Shown here one piece after another: positions 1-8,441 of a DNA stretch of 39,443 nucleotides. Both the position numbers and the translations under genes were made by a program. Origin of the DNA: JBKPFU01 sp046728975 (lineage in GTDB: Bacteria; Actinomycetota; Thermoleophilia; Gaiellales; Gaiellaceae). The stretch spans positions 1 to 39,443 of the forward strand of contig JBKPFU010000089.1 of assembly GCA_046728975.1 (NCBI GenBank), given 5' to 3'. The notes beneath the pieces are model-generated. The model searched no databases, had not been told where the DNA came from, and saw only the letters and a list, made by a program, of their open reading frames with translations. Numbering within the stretch: position 1 is the first letter of the stretch; each line of letters starts with the position of its first letter.

Positions 1-725
1 GCTCCTACCTGATCCCCGACGGCTCCGAGCTCTTCCTGGGCTTCACGTCCACGCAGAGGGCGGGCCTCGGGCCGCCCAAGATCGCGAACATCGAGGAGCT
101 TGGATACTCGCCCGGCGGCTACTTCGCGCAGGGAACGCACCTTGCGGTGTCTCACATCACGGAGGACCTGGAGGCGTGGTACGTGAACTTCCCGCACGAC
201 GAGCGCGTGGCGACGGTCTTCCGGCCGGGGCTGAACGTGAAGCCCGACGTGCAGACCGTGCCGCAGGGTCCCGACGACGTCTCCGACGCCGCGCGCGTCC
301 AACGCGACTTCTCGCGGACGAAGCAGATCGGCCACTCGGCGGCGCTGCAGACCGTCTCCCGTCTTCCCTCGACCGCCGTCGGTGCGAGCGGCGCGATCTA
401 CGGGCCGGGGACCGCGATCCCGCACCGGGCAGACTTCAACACGCTCGACAACCCGTTCTTCTGGAGCGCCGACCCGGCCCGGGACGGGCAGAAGAACGAG
501 GCGTCCGCCGGGGTTCATTTCATCGTCTTCAACCCGACGAGCGACGACTTCCACCGGAACCGGCTCGCCATGGACGGAGTGCTCCCGAACGGGAGGCGGT
601 TGCCGTTCCAGCCGCGCGACCGCGGGCAGGGGATCAACTCGGTCCTGCGGACGAGTCATCGGCAGAATTTCCTCGTGCCTCCTCGACGGCACCGTTCCTT
701 CCCGCTCGTCGAGCTGATTCGGTGA
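1..725 (+). CDS. Dyp-type-peroxidase-like protein (C-terminal part, 5' truncated)
   Basis: The reading frame is open from base 3, so the gene begins upstream of the window; about 240 C-terminal residues are present. The text matches my memory of an actinobacterial family often annotated as Tat-exported or Dyp-peroxidase-like (DUF7405-type): FTSTQRAGLGPP, HITEDLEAWY, ERVATVFRPG, TVPQGP, GHSAALQ, HRADFNTLDNPFFWS, GVHFIVFNPTSDDFHRNRLAMDG and a HRQNFLVPPRRHRSFPL tail. That family is thought to contain haem-dependent proteins, but neither the haem ligand nor the signal peptide can be checked here because the N-terminus is missing. The last bases overlap the next gene by 4 (GTGA), indicating translational coupling. 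Family is moderately sure; the biochemical role is inference. Confidence 0.6.
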   Translation, partial: SYLIPDGSELFLGFTSTQRAGLGPPKIANIEELGYSPGGYFAQGTHLAVSHITEDLEAWYVNFPHDERVATVFRPGLNVKPDVQTVPQGPDDVSDAARVQRDFSRTKQIGHSAALQTVSRLPSTAVGASGAIYGPGTAIPHRADFNTLDNPFFWSADPARDGQKNEASAGVHFIVFNPTSDDFHRNRLAMDGVLPNGRRLPFQPRDRGQGINSVLRTSHRQNFLVPPRRHRSFPLVELIR

Positions 726-2329
726 ATCGGAGCTTCGCGCTCGGCGGCGCCGCGTTCGTTGCCGGTGCCGTCGTGTTGAGCGTCGAAATTGCGGCGAGCA
801 GGGTGCTGGCGCCGTTCTTCGGCAATTCGCTGTACGTCTGGGGCGCGCTGATCGGGGTCGTGCTCGCGGGCCTCTCGATCGGTTACTGGTCGGGCGGCGC
901 GCTCGCCGACGCCCTGCCGCGGCCGTGGCTGCTCGTCGCCGTGTTGGCCGCCGGAGGATTTTCGGTGCTGCTCGTGCCGCTCGTCGACGAGCACGTTCTC
1001 GAAGCCCTGGTGGACTGGGACCCCGGCCCGCGGCTTGATCCGCTCTTCGCGTCGATCGTGCTCTTCGGTGCGCCCAGCGTCATTCTCGCCATGGTCAGCC
1101 CCATCGCCGTTCGGCTCCTCGCGCGCTCCGTCGAACGCGTCGGCCGGACGGCCGGACGGCTGTACGCCGTTTCGACCGCTGGGAGCATCGTCGGCACGTT
1201 TGCGACCGCGTTCTGGCTCGTCCCCCAGCTCGGGATCGACGAGCTGTTCGCCGCCGCGGCGGCCGCCCTGTTCGCGACCGCGGCGGCGTTCGCCCTCTCC
1301 GAGCGCCTGCTCGCGCCGTCGCTCGGCGCGGCGGCCGCGACCGCAGCCGCGGTGGTGGCAGCGATCGCGCTCGCGCCGGACACAGGCGGCAGGCTTTCGG
1401 CGGCGCAGGCGCGCAACTGGTCGCCGGTTTATCGCCTGCAACGGGATCGTGCGGGCGAAGAGGTCGATACCGCCGCCGAGGGTCTCAAGCTCGTGTATCG
1501 CAAGGAGACGCGCTACCACCGCCTGACTGTGGCCGACGATCGGGACTCGCGGTATCTGCGTTTCGACAGCTCTTTCCAGAGCGGCATGTATCTCGGGCAG
1601 CCGTTTCGGACTCGGTTCGAGTACACCGATTACCTCGACCTCGGCCTGGCGTACAACCCGCGGGCGCGCCGCGTCCTCTTCGTCGGCCTCGGCGGCGGCT
1701 CGGCACCGAAGCGGATGTGGCGTGACTTTCCACGGCTCCAGATCCGGGTGGCCGAGCTCGACCCCGTGGTCGTCGACGTCGCCCGTCGCTACTTCGCGCT
1801 CCCGCGCAGCCCCCGCCTGCGGGTCGACGTGCAGGACGGGCGGCGCTTCCTCGCGACGCACAAGCAGCGGTGGGACGTGATCGCGATCGACGCGTTCTAC
1901 TCCGACTCGATCCCGTTCCATCTGACGACGCGAGAGTTCCTCGAGCTCGCGCGCGCTCGCCTCGCGCCGGGCGGGGTGATCGTCGTGAACATCATCGGCG
2001 CGATCTCAGGGGACGAGTCGGAGCTCTTCCGTGCCGAGTACCGCACCTACCGTTCCGTCTTCTCGACCGTGCTCGTCCATCCGGTGCTCGACCCCGGCGA
2101 TCGCGACGACGAGGCCGTCAGGAACCTGATCCTCGTCGCCACCGACGGTGCCGCTCCGTCGCCCGGCTTCCTCGCCGAGCGCTGGCGGCGCCTGCGTGAG
2201 AACAGGCCCGAGATCGTCGACCTGTCGAAGGCGATCAGAGACCGGCGCGACGCGCCCATCGCGACCGACGGCGTGCCGCTCCTGACCGACGATTACGCGC
2301 CGACGGACGCGCTGCTGCTGGTCGACTAG
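722..2329 (+). CDS. Membrane-fused spermidine-synthase-like protein
   Basis: A 535-residue protein starting at GTG 722, inside the previous stop codon (GTGA overlap). The first ~225 residues form a set of hydrophobic segments (MFS/rhomboid-like membrane half: VEIAASRVLAPFFG, SIGYWSGGALAD). The soluble C-terminal half is a Rossmann methyltransferase-like spermidine-synthase domain with GLGGGSAPKRM near residue 321, an acidic AELDP about 20 residues later, DVQDGRRFL, and DAFYSDSIPFH near residue 389. Spermidine synthases transfer aminopropyl groups from decarboxylated SAM to putrescine. Fused membrane forms are common in Actinobacteria and their substrate is usually unproven. A longer in-frame ORF extends to 176, but that part is antiparallel coding noise inside gene 1. 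Its TAG stop shares CTAG with the convergent pfkA stop. Confidence 0.85.
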   Translation: MNRSFALGGAAFVAGAVVLSVEIAASRVLAPFFGNSLYVWGALIGVVLAGLSIGYWSGGALADALPRPWLLVAVLAAGGFSVLLVPLVDEHVLEALVDWDPGPRLDPLFASIVLFGAPSVILAMVSPIAVRLLARSVERVGRTAGRLYAVSTAGSIVGTFATAFWLVPQLGIDELFAAAAAALFATAAAFALSERLLAPSLGAAAATAAAVVAAIALAPDTGGRLSAAQARNWSPVYRLQRDRAGEEVDTAAEGLKLVYRKETRYHRLTVADDRDSRYLRFDSSFQSGMYLGQPFRTRFEYTDYLDLGLAYNPRARRVLFVGLGGGSAPKRMWRDFPRLQIRVAELDPVVVDVARRYFALPRSPRLRVDVQDGRRFLATHKQRWDVIAIDAFYSDSIPFHLTTREFLELARARLAPGGVIVVNIIGAISGDESELFRAEYRTYRSVFSTVLVHPVLDPGDRDDEAVRNLILVATDGAAPSPGFLAERWRRLRENRPEIVDLSKAIRDRRDAPIATDGVPLLTDDYAPTDALLLVD

Positions 2330-3354
2330 CCGAAGAAGGCGCGCGCCGTCTCGTACCACTCCGGCGGAACCGTCTTCAGCTCGGCGGTCGCCTCCTTCAG
2401 CGACACATCGACGATCTCGTCGCCGCGAAGCGAGGCCATCCGCCCGAAACGGCCGGCTTCAACGAGGTCGGCCGCCTTCAGCCCGAACCGCGTCGCGAGC
2501 ACGCGGTCGCGCGGCGTCGGTGAGCCGCCTCGTTGCACGTGCCCGAGCACGGTGACGCGCGTCTCGTAGCCGGTTCGCTCCTCGATCTGACGGGCGAGGG
2601 CGTCTCCGACTCCACGCTGCGAGAGGCGGACGTGGCCGAACTGATCGACCTCGTCCTGGTCGCCGAGGCCCTCGAGCTCGTATCCCTCGGAAACGACGAC
2701 GATCGAGAAGTCCAACCCGCGCTCGTGCCGATGCCGGAGGTCGGCGCACGCCTCGTCGATCGAGATCGGGTGCTCGGGGATCAGGATCACGTCCGCGCCG
2801 CCGGCGATCCCGCTCAGGACCGCGATCCAGCCGGTATGGCGTCCCATCACCTCGACCACCATCACGCGGTTGTGCGACTCGGCGGTCGTGTGCAGCCGGT
2901 CGATCGCCTCGGTCGCGATCGTGACCGCCGTGTCGAAGCCGAACGTGTAGTCGGTCCCGGAGAGGTCGTTGTCGATCGTCTTCGGCACGCCGACGACGGG
3001 AAAATCACGCTCGTCGTGCAGACGCGCTGCGACGCCGAGCGTGTCCTCGCCTCCGATTGCCACCAGCGCGTCCAGCCGCGCCCGTTCGAAGTGCTCGAGC
3101 ACGCGGTCGACCGCATCGAGCTTGTACGGGTTCGTCCTCGAGGTGCCGATGATGGTGCCGCCGCGTGGCAGGATCCCCGAGATCTCTCGCGCGCCGAGCT
3201 CGGAGAAGCGGCCCTCGACCAGCCCGAGCCAACCCTCTCGGACGCCGACGACGTCGTCGCCTCGCTGCAGCGAACGGCGCGTCACCGCGCGGATCACCGC
3301 GTTCAGCCCGGGGCAATCGCCCCCGCCGGTCAGGACGCCTACGCGCTTCGCCAC
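2326..3354 (-). CDS. pfkA: 6-phosphofructokinase, predicted PPi-dependent
   Basis: A 342-residue phosphofructokinase of usual bacterial length, starting at GTG 3354. It phosphorylates fructose 6-phosphate to fructose 1,6-bisphosphate in glycolysis. Visible motifs: GGGDCPGLN (residues 10-18), GGEDT near residue 100, PKTIDND near residue 123, MGRHTGW and GHVQRGGSPTPRDR. In ATP-dependent enzymes these two sites read GGxGS/T and PGTIDND. Asp in the first and Lys in the second are the known signature of pyrophosphate-dependent enzymes, as in the actinomycete Amycolatopsis, so the phosphoryl donor is predicted to be PPi and the reaction reversible. An AACACT box lies 6 nt before GTG (3361-3366, minus strand). 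The gene faces tRNA-Leu divergently and shares CTAG with the convergent upstream gene. Confidence 0.93.
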   Translation of the reverse strand: MAKRVGVLTGGGDCPGLNAVIRAVTRRSLQRGDDVVGVREGWLGLVEGRFSELGAREISGILPRGGTIIGTSRTNPYKLDAVDRVLEHFERARLDALVAIGGEDTLGVAARLHDERDFPVVGVPKTIDNDLSGTDYTFGFDTAVTIATEAIDRLHTTAESHNRVMVVEVMGRHTGWIAVLSGIAGGADVILIPEHPISIDEACADLRHRHERGLDFSIVVVSEGYELEGLGDQDEVDQFGHVRLSQRGVGDALARQIEERTGYETRVTVLGHVQRGGSPTPRDRVLATRFGLKAADLVEAGRFGRMASLRGDEIVDVSLKEATAELKTVPPEWYETARAFFG

Positions 3355-3382
3355 GCCCAGAGTGTTCCATGACGACGGGGGC

Positions 3383-3388
3383 TACCAT
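3383..3388 (+). promoter_or_regulatory. Predicted -10 box of tRNA-Leu
   Basis: TACCAT fits TANNNT and ends 9 nt before the mature tRNA 5' end, so transcription would begin within a few bases of the tRNA. No clear -35 is seen. It lies in the short gap between the divergent pfkA start and the tRNA. Confidence 0.45.
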
Positions 3389-3397
3389 GAGGGCCCG

Positions 3398-3481
3398 GCC
3401 GAAGTGGCGGAACTGGCAGACGCGCTGGACTCAAAATCCAGTGTCCCTCGGGACGTGAGGGTTCGAGTCCCTCCTTCGGCA
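3398..3481 (+). tRNA. tRNA-Leu (anticodon CAA)
   Basis: An 84-nt class II tRNA. The 7-bp acceptor stem pairs GCCGAAG (3398-3404) with CTTCGGC (3474-3480), and the discriminator base is A3481. The anticodon stem CTGGA/TCCAG (3425-3429 and 3437-3441) encloses the loop CTCAAAA with anticodon CAA at 3432-3434, reading UUG. A long variable arm and a T-loop (GTTCGAGTC within a GAGGG/CCCTC stem) follow. CCA is not encoded, so a CCA-adding enzyme is required. No integrase or duplicated 3' end was seen nearby, so there is no sign of use as an attachment site. Confidence 0.97.
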
Positions 3482-3592
3482 TCGCGTTCTTGGCCCGCGG
3501 CGGCCGATTCATTCGGACGCCGCTCACGAAGGCGGTCGGCACCTTGTTCGCCGCCCGCGGCCGATCAAGCCGGCCACCCAGCACCTTCCAAG

Positions 3593-3621
3593 TTGAAAGC
3601 GTCGGGCGTTGGCTCGATACT
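3593..3621 (+). promoter_or_regulatory. Sigma-70-like promoter of the liv operon
   Basis: TTGAAA at 3593-3598, a 17-bp spacer, and GATACT at 3616-3621. Transcription would start near 3628 and give a leader of about 80 nt before livK, unlike the near-leaderless promoters elsewhere in the window. The rest of 3482-3592 holds no gene that I can support. Confidence 0.6.
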
Positions 3622-3646
3622 GCCCTCTCGCAAGCGGATGTCGAGA

Positions 3647-3668
3647 ACCCCTGGCTCGCGGCAGGGGT
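3647..3668 (+). other. Leader hairpin upstream of livK
   Basis: A 7-bp perfect inverted repeat, ACCCCTG (3647-3653) and CAGGGGT (3662-3668), with an 8-nt loop, lies in the predicted 5' leader of the liv mRNA. It has no T-run, so it is more likely an mRNA-stability or regulatory hairpin than a terminator. Its function is unknown. Confidence 0.4.
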
Positions 3669-3710
3669 AGTAGAAAAGGAAGCAAAACTTCGGGCGACGG
3701 AGGAGGAAGA

Positions 3711-5030
3711 GTGAGTAGACGTGTACTGATTGCAGTACTCGCCGCATGCGTCGGCGCGTTGGCGCTCATAGCCGCCGGCTGTGGCGGCGGCGGAGGCGGC
3801 GGAGGTGGAGGGGGCGGCAAGGCTACGGCGCTTCCGTCGGCGTCCTGCGGCCCGATCCGCTACGAAGGCGACGGCGATCCGGAGGCGTTGATCGCATCCG
3901 ACTTCCCGCTCCAGGGCGCGAACCGCTCCCTGACGACGGAGATGGCGGACGCGGTCGAGTTCGAGCTCAAGCAGCGCAATTGGGAGGCCGGCGGCAAGAA
4001 GATCGGCTTCCAGTCCTGCGACGACTCGACGGCCCAGGCCGGAAGTTGGGACTCGGCCAAGTGCTCCGCCAACGCTCGCTCGTATGCGAACAACGACGAC
4101 ATGCTCGGCCTGATCGGAACGTTCAACTCGGGCTGCGCGAAGCTCGTGATCCCGGTCCTGAACCGCGCGACGGACGGGCCGCTTGCAATGGTCAGCCCGT
4201 CGAACACGTACCCGGGCCTGACGATCGGCGGCCCCGGCACCGAGTCCGGTGAGCCGGACAACTACTACCCGACCGGGCAGCGCAACTACGCGCGCGTGGT
4301 CTGGAACGACCAGTTCCAGGGCGCGGCCAACGCGCTGTTCGCCCAGCAGCTCGGGCTGAAGAAGATCTTCGTCCTGAACGACGGCGAGACGTACGGCGGC
4401 GGCATCGCCAACCTGTTCGTCCGGTCGGCGCAGAAGCTCGGGATCCAGATCCTGGGCAACCAGAAGTGGGACAAGAACGCCACCACGTACGACGCTGTCG
4501 CAAGCCGGATCAAGGCCACGGGCGCAGACGCCGTCTTCCTCGGTGGGATCGTCTGCAACAACGGCGGCAAGCTGGTCAAGGACCTGCGACGCGGCCTCGG
4601 GTCGAACGTCACGCTTCTCGGCCCCGACGGCTGGACGCCGATCTCCGCGACGATCGAGGGAGCGGGCGCGGCTGCGAACCAGATGTACATCAGCCAGCCC
4701 GGCATTCCGATCGACCAGTTGACGGGGAAGGGCAAGGAGTTCGCCGACTCCTTCCAGAAGGAGCGCGGCAAGGCGCCGGATCCGTACACGGCGTACGCGG
4801 CTCAGGCAGCCCAGGTTCTGCTCGACGCCATCGACAAGGCCGATGGTGCGCGGGACAAGGTTGCCGCTCAAATGTTCGGCACCAAAGTCAATAACGGCAT
4901 TCTCGGGAGCTTCGAGATCGACAAGAACGGCGACACGACCCTCGGGACGGTCACGTTCTTCCAGATCCGCAACGGCAAGGACCAGTTCGTCAAGACGATT
5001 ACGCCGAAGCTCAGCTTCGTGAAGGGATAG
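3711..5030 (+). CDS. livK: Branched-chain amino-acid ABC transporter, substrate-binding lipoprotein
   Basis: A 439-residue periplasmic-binding-protein type 1 (LivJ/LivK family) that captures leucine, isoleucine, valine or a similar ligand outside the membrane. The start is GTG 3711 because a strong AGGAGG (3701-3706) precedes it by 4 nt and the protein then begins with an arginine-containing signal peptide. The lipobox is IAAGC with the lipid-modified Cys at residue 24, followed by a run of 12 glycines as a flexible tether. Family text includes GLIGTFNSGCAKLVIPVLNR, SPSNTYPGLT, DGETYGGGIA, LLGPDGWTP and a conserved QAAQVLLDAI helix. It is the first gene of livKHMGF; a strong hairpin separates it from livH. 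The ligand is inferred from family and operon only. Confidence 0.93.
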   Translation: MSRRVLIAVLAACVGALALIAAGCGGGGGGGGGGGGKATALPSASCGPIRYEGDGDPEALIASDFPLQGANRSLTTEMADAVEFELKQRNWEAGGKKIGFQSCDDSTAQAGSWDSAKCSANARSYANNDDMLGLIGTFNSGCAKLVIPVLNRATDGPLAMVSPSNTYPGLTIGGPGTESGEPDNYYPTGQRNYARVVWNDQFQGAANALFAQQLGLKKIFVLNDGETYGGGIANLFVRSAQKLGIQILGNQKWDKNATTYDAVASRIKATGADAVFLGGIVCNNGGKLVKDLRRGLGSNVTLLGPDGWTPISATIEGAGAAANQMYISQPGIPIDQLTGKGKEFADSFQKERGKAPDPYTAYAAQAAQVLLDAIDKADGARDKVAAQMFGTKVNNGILGSFEIDKNGDTTLGTVTFFQIRNGKDQFVKTITPKLSFVKG

Positions 5031-5060
5031 CGCAGGACGACCGAACGTAACCAGGGAGTA

Positions 5061-5084
5061 GGGGGAGGCCGGACGGCCTCCCCC
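5061..5084 (+). other. Strong intercistronic hairpin between livK and livH
   Basis: GGGGGAGGCC (5061-5070) and GGCCTCCCCC (5075-5084) form a perfect 10-bp GC-only-but-one stem with a GGAC loop. It begins 30 nt after the livK stop and ends 16 nt before livH. No T-run follows, so it is more likely a 3'-end stabiliser or partial attenuator that makes the binding protein more abundant than the membrane components. Confidence 0.7.
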
Positions 5085-5100
5085 TAGCCCACTCGAAGCG

Positions 5101-6159
5101 ATGGCAACTCAGGCGCGCCGTCTTCCACTTCCCTCGCTCGGGGCCCGGGCCCCCGAGGCGATCCTTCCGGCGCTGGGCCTCGTCTTCGTCGGCCTGCTGG
5201 TCATCTGGCTCGGCGTCAACCTCGTCAAGAACCCGGCGGAGTTCTACGGCCTGTTTCTGATCGGCCTGACCAACGGCGCGATCTATGGACTTGTCGCGCT
5301 CGGCTACTCGCTCGTCTACGGGATCCTCGAGCTGATCAACTTCGCCCACGGCGACGTCTTCATGCTCGGCGGGATGGTGGTGGCGTCGATGGTCGGGTGG
5401 TTCGCGCTCACCGCGAACACCGACCCGCTGGTCCTCTGGCCGACGATCCTGCTGATGCTCGTGATCGCGATGGTTTTCTGCGCGACCCTGAACGCGACGA
5501 TCGAGCTCGTCGCGTACCGGCGCCTACGCCACGCTCCGCGCCTCGCGCCGCTGATCACCGCGATTGGTGTCTCCTTCATCCTCCAGAACATCGCCCTCGT
5601 CTGGAAGGGCCCGCGCCCGACCTCGGTCGAAGGGATCCTCCCCGGCGGGACCGTGTTCTCGATCGGAGGCATTGACTACACGTGGGACAAGCTGATTGTG
5701 CTGCTCTTCACCGCTCCCGTCCTGGTCGGCTTGATCTGGATGGTGCAGTACACGCGGCACGGCAAAGCAATGCGCGCGACCGCTCAGGATCGAGACGCGG
5801 CGGCGATCATGGGCATCAACGTCAACCGCACGATCTCGTTCACGTTCCTGATCGCCGGCGCGCTGGCCGGCGCGGCGGGCCTCCTCTACGCCCTCGAGGT
5901 CACGAACATCCGCTTCAACGAAGGCTTTCGCCTGGGGTTGATCGCCTTCACGGCCGCGGTGGTAGGCGGGATTGGCAACCTGCCGGGAGCAGTGCTCGGC
6001 GGATTGGTGATCGCGATGATCGAGTCCTTCAACAACGGGCTCGAGTGGGCGACGCCCGGCAGTGACTGGACGCAGTCGATCATCTTCAGCATCCTGATCA
6101 TCATCCTCGTCTTCCGTCCCGAGGGCCTGCTCGGGGAGCGGACCCCGGAGGGCGGGTAG
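5101..6159 (+). CDS. livH: Branched-chain amino-acid ABC transporter permease LivH
   Basis: A 352-residue inner-membrane permease. Family landmarks are GLTNGAIYGLVALGYSLVYG, ELINFAHGDVFMLGG, AYRRLRHAPRLAPLITAIGVSF and the ATPase-contacting loop RATAQDRDAAAIMGINVNR. The end carries AVVGGIGNLPGAVLGGL and FRPEGLLGERTPEGG. About eight hydrophobic segments can be seen. It pairs with LivM to form the channel. ATG 5101 has no good Shine-Dalgarno, so translation may depend on events around the hairpin upstream. Its TAG stop abuts the livM ATG without a single spacer base. The N-terminus is about 50 residues longer than compact LivH proteins, adding one extra hydrophobic segment. Confidence 0.94.
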   Translation: MATQARRLPLPSLGARAPEAILPALGLVFVGLLVIWLGVNLVKNPAEFYGLFLIGLTNGAIYGLVALGYSLVYGILELINFAHGDVFMLGGMVVASMVGWFALTANTDPLVLWPTILLMLVIAMVFCATLNATIELVAYRRLRHAPRLAPLITAIGVSFILQNIALVWKGPRPTSVEGILPGGTVFSIGGIDYTWDKLIVLLFTAPVLVGLIWMVQYTRHGKAMRATAQDRDAAAIMGINVNRTISFTFLIAGALAGAAGLLYALEVTNIRFNEGFRLGLIAFTAAVVGGIGNLPGAVLGGLVIAMIESFNNGLEWATPGSDWTQSIIFSILIIILVFRPEGLLGERTPEGG

Positions 6160-7650
6160 ATGGCGGTGAATCTGGAGGTGCGCTGGCAGGGGGCCAAGTC
6201 ACGGTGGGCCGCCCAGCCGCAGCGCGTCCGCTGGGCTGTTTGGGTCGCGGTGGAGCTTGCGATCGTGATCGCGCTGGCGGCTCTCGAGTTCTCGCTCGGC
6301 GTGGCGGCGGCGCTCATCTTCGCGCTCTTCTGGCTCTCGGAGCTGCCGCCGATCCCCTGGCGCGCGGGCGTCGAGGCCGCGATCGTCCTGATCTTCATCG
6401 TTCCGGAGCCGGCGCTCGCGCTGGGGCTCGCGATCGCCTTCGCGTTCTCGTGGGTCCCCGTCCGGTACAGGCGCTGGGCGCTGCCCTTGGTGGTCATCGG
6501 CCTCGCGGCGATCTACCCGGTCGTCCAGGACAACCTGTTCACGATGCCCGTCTTCGGGTCGTTCCCGACCGTCGACACAGCCGTAACCATGCTGATCTTC
6601 ATCATGATGGCGATCGGCCTGAACATGGTCGTCGGCTACGCCGGGCTGCTGGATCTCGGCTACGTCGCCTTCTACGCGATGGGGGCCTACACCGCGGCCT
6701 GGTTCGCGTCGCAGCACTTCCACACGCGCAATGTCCATCTCGGCGCGGTCGGCGTCGGCCCGAACGTGCCCGGCTTCCACATCTCGATGTGGCTGGTGCT
6801 TGCCATCGCCGCTGTGTTCACTGCAATCGCGGGCGTGCTCATCGGCCTGCCGACGCTGCGGCTACGCGGCGACTACCTCGCGATCGTGACACTCGGCTTC
6901 GGCGAGATCATGCCGCAGATCGCCCTGAACGGCGACAACCTGTTCGGAACCGGCTTCAACCTGACGAACGGCTCACAGGGCATCAACCCGATCGACCCAC
7001 CGGGCTTCGGCAACGCGCTCTCCAATGTCGGCCTTCCGAAGGACTACCTGAACTACCACGAGACCATCCTCGGCTATGACGTTTCGTCCGTCGATCTCTT
7101 CTACTGGACCGCGCTTCTGCTGGTGCTGTTCACCGTCTTCTGCAGCGTCCGGCTACGCGACTCCCGCCTCGGCCGCGCCTGGATTGCGATTCGCGAGGAC
7201 GAGACAGCCGCTGCGGCCATGGGTGTTCCGCTCATGCGGACGAAGACGTGGGCGTATGCGGCGGGGGCATTCTTTGGCGGGATCGCGGGTGCGTACTACG
7301 CGAGCTTCAAGAGCGGCACGTTCCCCGCGGACTTCTACTTCAACATATCGGTGTTCATCCTCTGCATGGTCATCCTCGGGGGGATGGGCAACGTCTGGGG
7401 AGTGATCGTCGGCGGGGCCTTCCTCTCGTACCTGAACCAGGAAGGGCTCGGGAACATCGGCGGGTGGATCAACAGCAACTTCAACACGAACATCGACGTG
7501 CCGCTGTACCAGTTCGGGATCTTCGGCTTGATCCTCGTGATCGTGATGTTGTTCCGGCCGGAGGGACTGATCCCGAGCGAGCGCCGGAAGGCCGAGTTTC
7601 GCGAAGGGGTCAGTGACGAGCCCCTCTACGACGTGCAGCACCAGCACTGA
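6160..7650 (+). CDS. livM: Branched-chain amino-acid ABC transporter permease LivM
   Basis: A 496-residue membrane protein and the second permease of the importer. An extra N-terminal hydrophobic region of about 130 residues precedes the conserved LivM core, which starts near LIFIMMAIGLNMVVGYAGLLDLGYVAFYAMGAY. The core continues with PTLRLRGDYLAIVTLGFGEI, the coupling loop AIREDETAAAAMGV, and AGAYYASFKSGTFPADFYFN, and ends with LFRPEGLIPSERRKAEF. ATG 6160 follows the livH stop directly. The stop TGA overlaps the livG ATG by one base (TGATG), so all four downstream genes are translationally coupled. Confidence 0.94.
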   Translation: MAVNLEVRWQGAKSRWAAQPQRVRWAVWVAVELAIVIALAALEFSLGVAAALIFALFWLSELPPIPWRAGVEAAIVLIFIVPEPALALGLAIAFAFSWVPVRYRRWALPLVVIGLAAIYPVVQDNLFTMPVFGSFPTVDTAVTMLIFIMMAIGLNMVVGYAGLLDLGYVAFYAMGAYTAAWFASQHFHTRNVHLGAVGVGPNVPGFHISMWLVLAIAAVFTAIAGVLIGLPTLRLRGDYLAIVTLGFGEIMPQIALNGDNLFGTGFNLTNGSQGINPIDPPGFGNALSNVGLPKDYLNYHETILGYDVSSVDLFYWTALLLVLFTVFCSVRLRDSRLGRAWIAIREDETAAAAMGVPLMRTKTWAYAAGAFFGGIAGAYYASFKSGTFPADFYFNISVFILCMVILGGMGNVWGVIVGGAFLSYLNQEGLGNIGGWINSNFNTNIDVPLYQFGIFGLILVIVMLFRPEGLIPSERRKAEFREGVSDEPLYDVQHQH

Positions 7651-8441
7651 TGGCCCGCGATCTGCTCATAGCGGAACAGGTGCGAAAGGAGTTCGGCGGC
7701 CTCGTCGCCGTCAACGACGTCGACTTCACCATCCCCGAGCACTCGATCACCAGCCTCATCGGCCCGAACGGCGCCGGCAAGACGACGTTCTTCAACATGC
7801 TCACGGGGGTGTACAAGCCGACGGCGGGTCGGATCGCGTTCGACGACCAAGACGTCACCGGAAAGCCGCCCCACGCGATCACCGAGCGCGGCATCGGCCG
7901 CACCTTCCAGAACATTCGCCTGTTTCAGAACATGACCTCGCGCGAGAACGTGCTCGTCGGAATGCACGCCCGGCTCCGGGGCGGGATCGTCCAGAGCATT
8001 CTCGGTACCCCTAGGGTCAGGCGGGAGGAGCACGAAGCGGACGAGCGTGCGCGCGGACTGCTGCGCTACTGCGGACTGCGGGGCCGCGACGAGGAGTTCG
8101 CGCGCCACCTGTCGTACGGCGACCAGCGGAGGCTCGAGGTTGCCCGGGCGCTCGCAACGGAGCCCAAGCTGTTGCTGCTCGACGAGCCCACCGCCGGAAT
8201 GAACCCGCAGGAGACTGCGGACTTCACCGGCTTCATTTCGAAGCTCCGCGAGGAGCGAAACCTGACGATCCTGCTCATCGAGCACGACATGCGCGTCGTC
8301 ATGGGTGTCTCGGAGCGGGTGACGGTGCTCGACTACGGCGAGAAGATCGCCGAGGGGTCGCCGCAGGAGGTCCAGCGCGATCCTCGCGTGGTCGAGGCGT
8401 ATCTCGGAACGGCGGCGACCGCAGAGGCTTCAGCCGGATGA
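7650..8441 (+). CDS. livG: Branched-chain amino-acid ABC transporter ATPase LivG
   Basis: A 263-residue cytoplasmic ABC ATPase energising the LivHM channel. It shows Walker A GPNGAGKTT, the LivG-type Q-loop region GRTFQNIRLFQNMTSRENVLVG, a signature of LSYGDQRRLEVARAL, Walker B LLLLDEPTAGMNPQE, and the switch His in LLIEHDMRVVM. The C-terminal tail GEKIAEGSPQEVQRDPRVVEAYLG is diagnostic of LivG-family ATPases. The signature reads SYGDQ rather than SGGQQ, which is usual for LivG. Its ATG sits in the livM stop, and its end overlaps livF by 4 bases (ATGA). Confidence 0.95.
   Translation: MARDLLIAEQVRKEFGGLVAVNDVDFTIPEHSITSLIGPNGAGKTTFFNMLTGVYKPTAGRIAFDDQDVTGKPPHAITERGIGRTFQNIRLFQNMTSRENVLVGMHARLRGGIVQSILGTPRVRREEHEADERARGLLRYCGLRGRDEEFARHLSYGDQRRLEVARALATEPKLLLLDEPTAGMNPQETADFTGFISKLREERNLTILLIEHDMRVVMGVSERVTVLDYGEKIAEGSPQEVQRDPRVVEAYLGTAATAEASAG

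Noticed and set aside
3398..3592. tRNA-Leu as an integration site for a mobile element
   Set aside because: No integrase, no duplicated tRNA 3' end and no foreign-looking block follow; the liv operon downstream is typical core content.
3339..4871. Minus-strand ORF of 510 codons opposite livK and across the tRNA
   Set aside because: It crosses a tRNA gene and the liv promoter, and the translated text shows no family signature; livK on the other strand is unambiguous.
8012..8021. AGGGTCAG inside livG as a further REP copy
   Set aside because: Only eight bases match and the palindrome is not completed (GGCGGG follows instead of ACCCT).
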